Assembly (NCBI GenBank): GCA_009780315.1
Contig: WRAH01000010.1
Span: 19,885-83,884 of the forward strand
DNA: 64,000 nucleotides
Reading direction: 5' to 3'
Source: Defluviitaleaceae bacterium
GTDB lineage: Bacteria > Bacillota > Clostridia > Lachnospirales > WQUN01
Under the pieces are notes generated by a model, which worked only from the letters and a program-made list of their open reading frames with translations, was not told the origin of the DNA and did no database searches. Shown here one piece after another: positions 62,683-64,000 of this stretch (position 1 is the first letter of the stretch; each line of letters opens with the position of its first letter). The position numbers and the translations under genes were made by a program.

Positions 62683-63879
62683 GTGAACAAAATTAGAAAC
62701 AGTAAGTTAAAGTATGTAATCATAGCAGTAGCCGGACTTATAACCATAGGCTATCTAACTGGTGTCTTATCCCAAGTGTTCTATGCCTTCAATGTATGGA
62801 GTGAGCAATCAAGATTTAATGATGACGGTTTAGCAGGAATGCTACTCAATTCCACAACAACAGATACAAGAGAAACGTCAGTATTCCTAGAAAACTTTAG
62901 CTGGATGCCAATACCTGTGCTTTTTGCGCTCTTCCATTACCCATTCAATCTGGTTGGGTTGGTAGTCGTTGGGGTATTCATTATAGTAATCATTGCCTTC
63001 TTGACGAAAAATGGACGGGTGAAAGGCGTAATGGATACAGAACGCAATCTGATTTATTCTAATAAAGGCACTTATGGCACTGCTGGTTGGATGACAGAAG
63101 ATGAAATGCTAAATGAATTTCAAGTAGTAAAAAGTCCAAAGTATGCATTAGGTAATATTCTTGGCACCCTTGATGGCATGATAATTGCAATGCACGAGCG
63201 ATTGTTTGAAAGCAAAACCGACAATAGAAACGTGGCTGTTTATGGTGCAGCAGGAACGATGAAGAGCCGAGCGTATGTGTTTAATGCAATATTTCAAAGT
63301 GTTATGCGAGGTGACTCCCTTGTGATAACAGACCCATCCAGTGAAATATATAGGGCAATGAAAAACTACCTTGAAGCACATGGCTATACAGTAAAAATGT
63401 TTAATCTGGTTAATCCTGAACACTCTGACCCATGGAATTGCTTGAGGGAAATAGAGGGTGGAAATCCTGAACTGATGGCACAGCAGTTTTGTGATGTGGT
63501 TATCAGAAACACCATGCTCGGTGGAAAGCTGGACCCGTTTTGGGATACTGGCGCAATTTCACTCTTAAAAGCATTAGCCTTATATGTAGTTATGGTATAC
63601 CCTGTGGAATCCAGAAGTATAGGAGAGGTTTATTATCTTCTTGCGGGTGTTGCATCTGAGGGTGATGGAGGAAATTTAAAAGCCAAGTTTGCAGCACTTC
63701 CTTTTGGTCATGCTGCAAAAATACCATTTGAGATATTTTCACAAGCCAGTGACAATGTGCAAACAGGCATAATAATTGGACTTGCCAATCGTATACAAGT
63801 GTTCCAGATTGATGTATTAAGAAAAATAACCGGACACAGTGAAGACGGCGGCATAGATTTAACTTTACCGGGAAGAGAA
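62683..63879 (+). CDS. virD4: VirD4/TraG-type coupling protein, interrupted
   Basis: About 399 residues visible. Two N-terminal transmembrane helices (~10-30, ~85-112). The nucleotide loop AVYGAAGTMKSRAYVFN (~183) and Walker B-side DSLVITDPSSEIY (~210) match Clostridia VirD4 homologues. It recruits the relaxase-DNA substrate to the pore. The frame breaks after LTLPGRE, exactly where homologues read on into a conserved CAYF motif, by insertion of GTGTG-starting sequence (see intron). The rest of the gene is presumably beyond the window. Confidence 0.9.
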
Positions 63880-64000
63880 GTGTGAAAGTCTCACGTGAAA
63901 AATCTGCATACAAAAAAAGCTACCCAAAGTAGCACAAAAAACAAGTTATCCAGAGATTTTGGTAATGGAAGAAACGTCATAGCCCTGGGCGGCAAGAAAC
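63880..64000 (+). mobile_element. Probable 5' end of a group II intron in virD4
   Basis: Starts GTGTGAAAG, the group II 5' consensus (GTGYG), directly after the last coding codon. The following 121 bases do not continue the coupling protein in any frame and contain short hairpin elements, such as GCTAC-CCAAA-GTAGC. Only the first ~120 nt are in the window; the maturase ORF is not visible. Confidence 0.55.

Noticed and set aside
1..64000. Genome-wide TAG recoding (TAG = Gln)
   Set aside because: Several intact genes (Noc/ParB, the zinc-ribbon gene, topB, the M23 peptidase) end at TAG with no homologous continuation.

Overview
The window reads as a low-GC Gram-positive chromosome, most likely class Clostridia. 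Strong AGGAGG-type ribosome binding sites, a Noc/ParB protein, a ferrous-iron Feo system and an anaerobe-style AhpC/TrxR peroxide operon support this. It has two parts. Positions 1 to about 12.4 kb are ordinary chromosome: feoB (cut by the left edge) and feoA, then an ahpC - thioredoxin-reductase/AhpF-like - Fur-family operon behind a Fur/PerR-like operator, yjbQ, a FIST sensor paired with a hybrid histidine kinase, manA, a Noc/ParB protein, a P-type Ca2+ ATPase, a 49-residue zinc-ribbon protein and tRNA-Thr(TGT).

From the 3' end of tRNA-Thr to the right edge the DNA looks like one integrative and conjugative element (ICE). A tyrosine integrase sits next to the tRNA. It is followed by a CI-like/XRE switch with a palindromic operator, an excisionase-like HTH protein and an actin-type ParM with a ribbon-helix-helix ParR candidate. 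Then come many small genes, topoisomerase III, a DnaD-like initiator, a DnaC-like loader and a membrane-protein/DUF4176 cluster. A cargo stretch (32-38 kb) carries a radical-SAM RiPP locus, a dead IS110 element, a frameshifted Xer recombinase and repeated promoter cassettes. The conjugation block (38-64 kb) holds a CAP-domain secreted protein, a giant Cna_B/SpaA surface protein, a RelB/YafQ-type toxin-antitoxin pair, a VirB2-like pilin, a VirB6/TrbL-like channel protein, an M23 peptidase, a PrgI-VirB4 fusion, a PcfJ-like protein and a VirD4 coupling protein. The VirD4 gene is interrupted just before the right edge by what looks like the 5' end of a group II intron. No relaxase was recognised and the right attachment site is not visible, so the element runs off the window.

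Two items look most novel. (1) At 32252-33824 on the minus strand, a SPASM radical-SAM maturase is followed by an unannotated 51-residue precursor with Cys spaced every fourth residue (Cx3Cx3Cx3C). It has a perfect ribosome binding site and a 15-bp hairpin after it. This looks like a thioether-bridged, ranthipeptide-like RiPP. (2) At about 18079-18548 a 470-nt region with no credible gene folds by eye into an elaborate multibranch RNA. It has GNRA-capped hairpins, an acceptor/T-arm minihelix and a tRNA-like domain with an unusable anticodon arm. It resembles in kind, but is not identified as, the ornate large RNAs of mobile elements such as GOLLD and ROOL.

Other structure includes a 110-bp hairpin repeat in two inverted copies, dispersed cassettes with an operator and a sigma-A-type promoter, and five 11-bp repeats in exact helical phase between conjugation genes. 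Two otherwise intact genes are broken only by an in-frame TAG, and a toxin-antitoxin cassette lies between two copies of a pilin leader.
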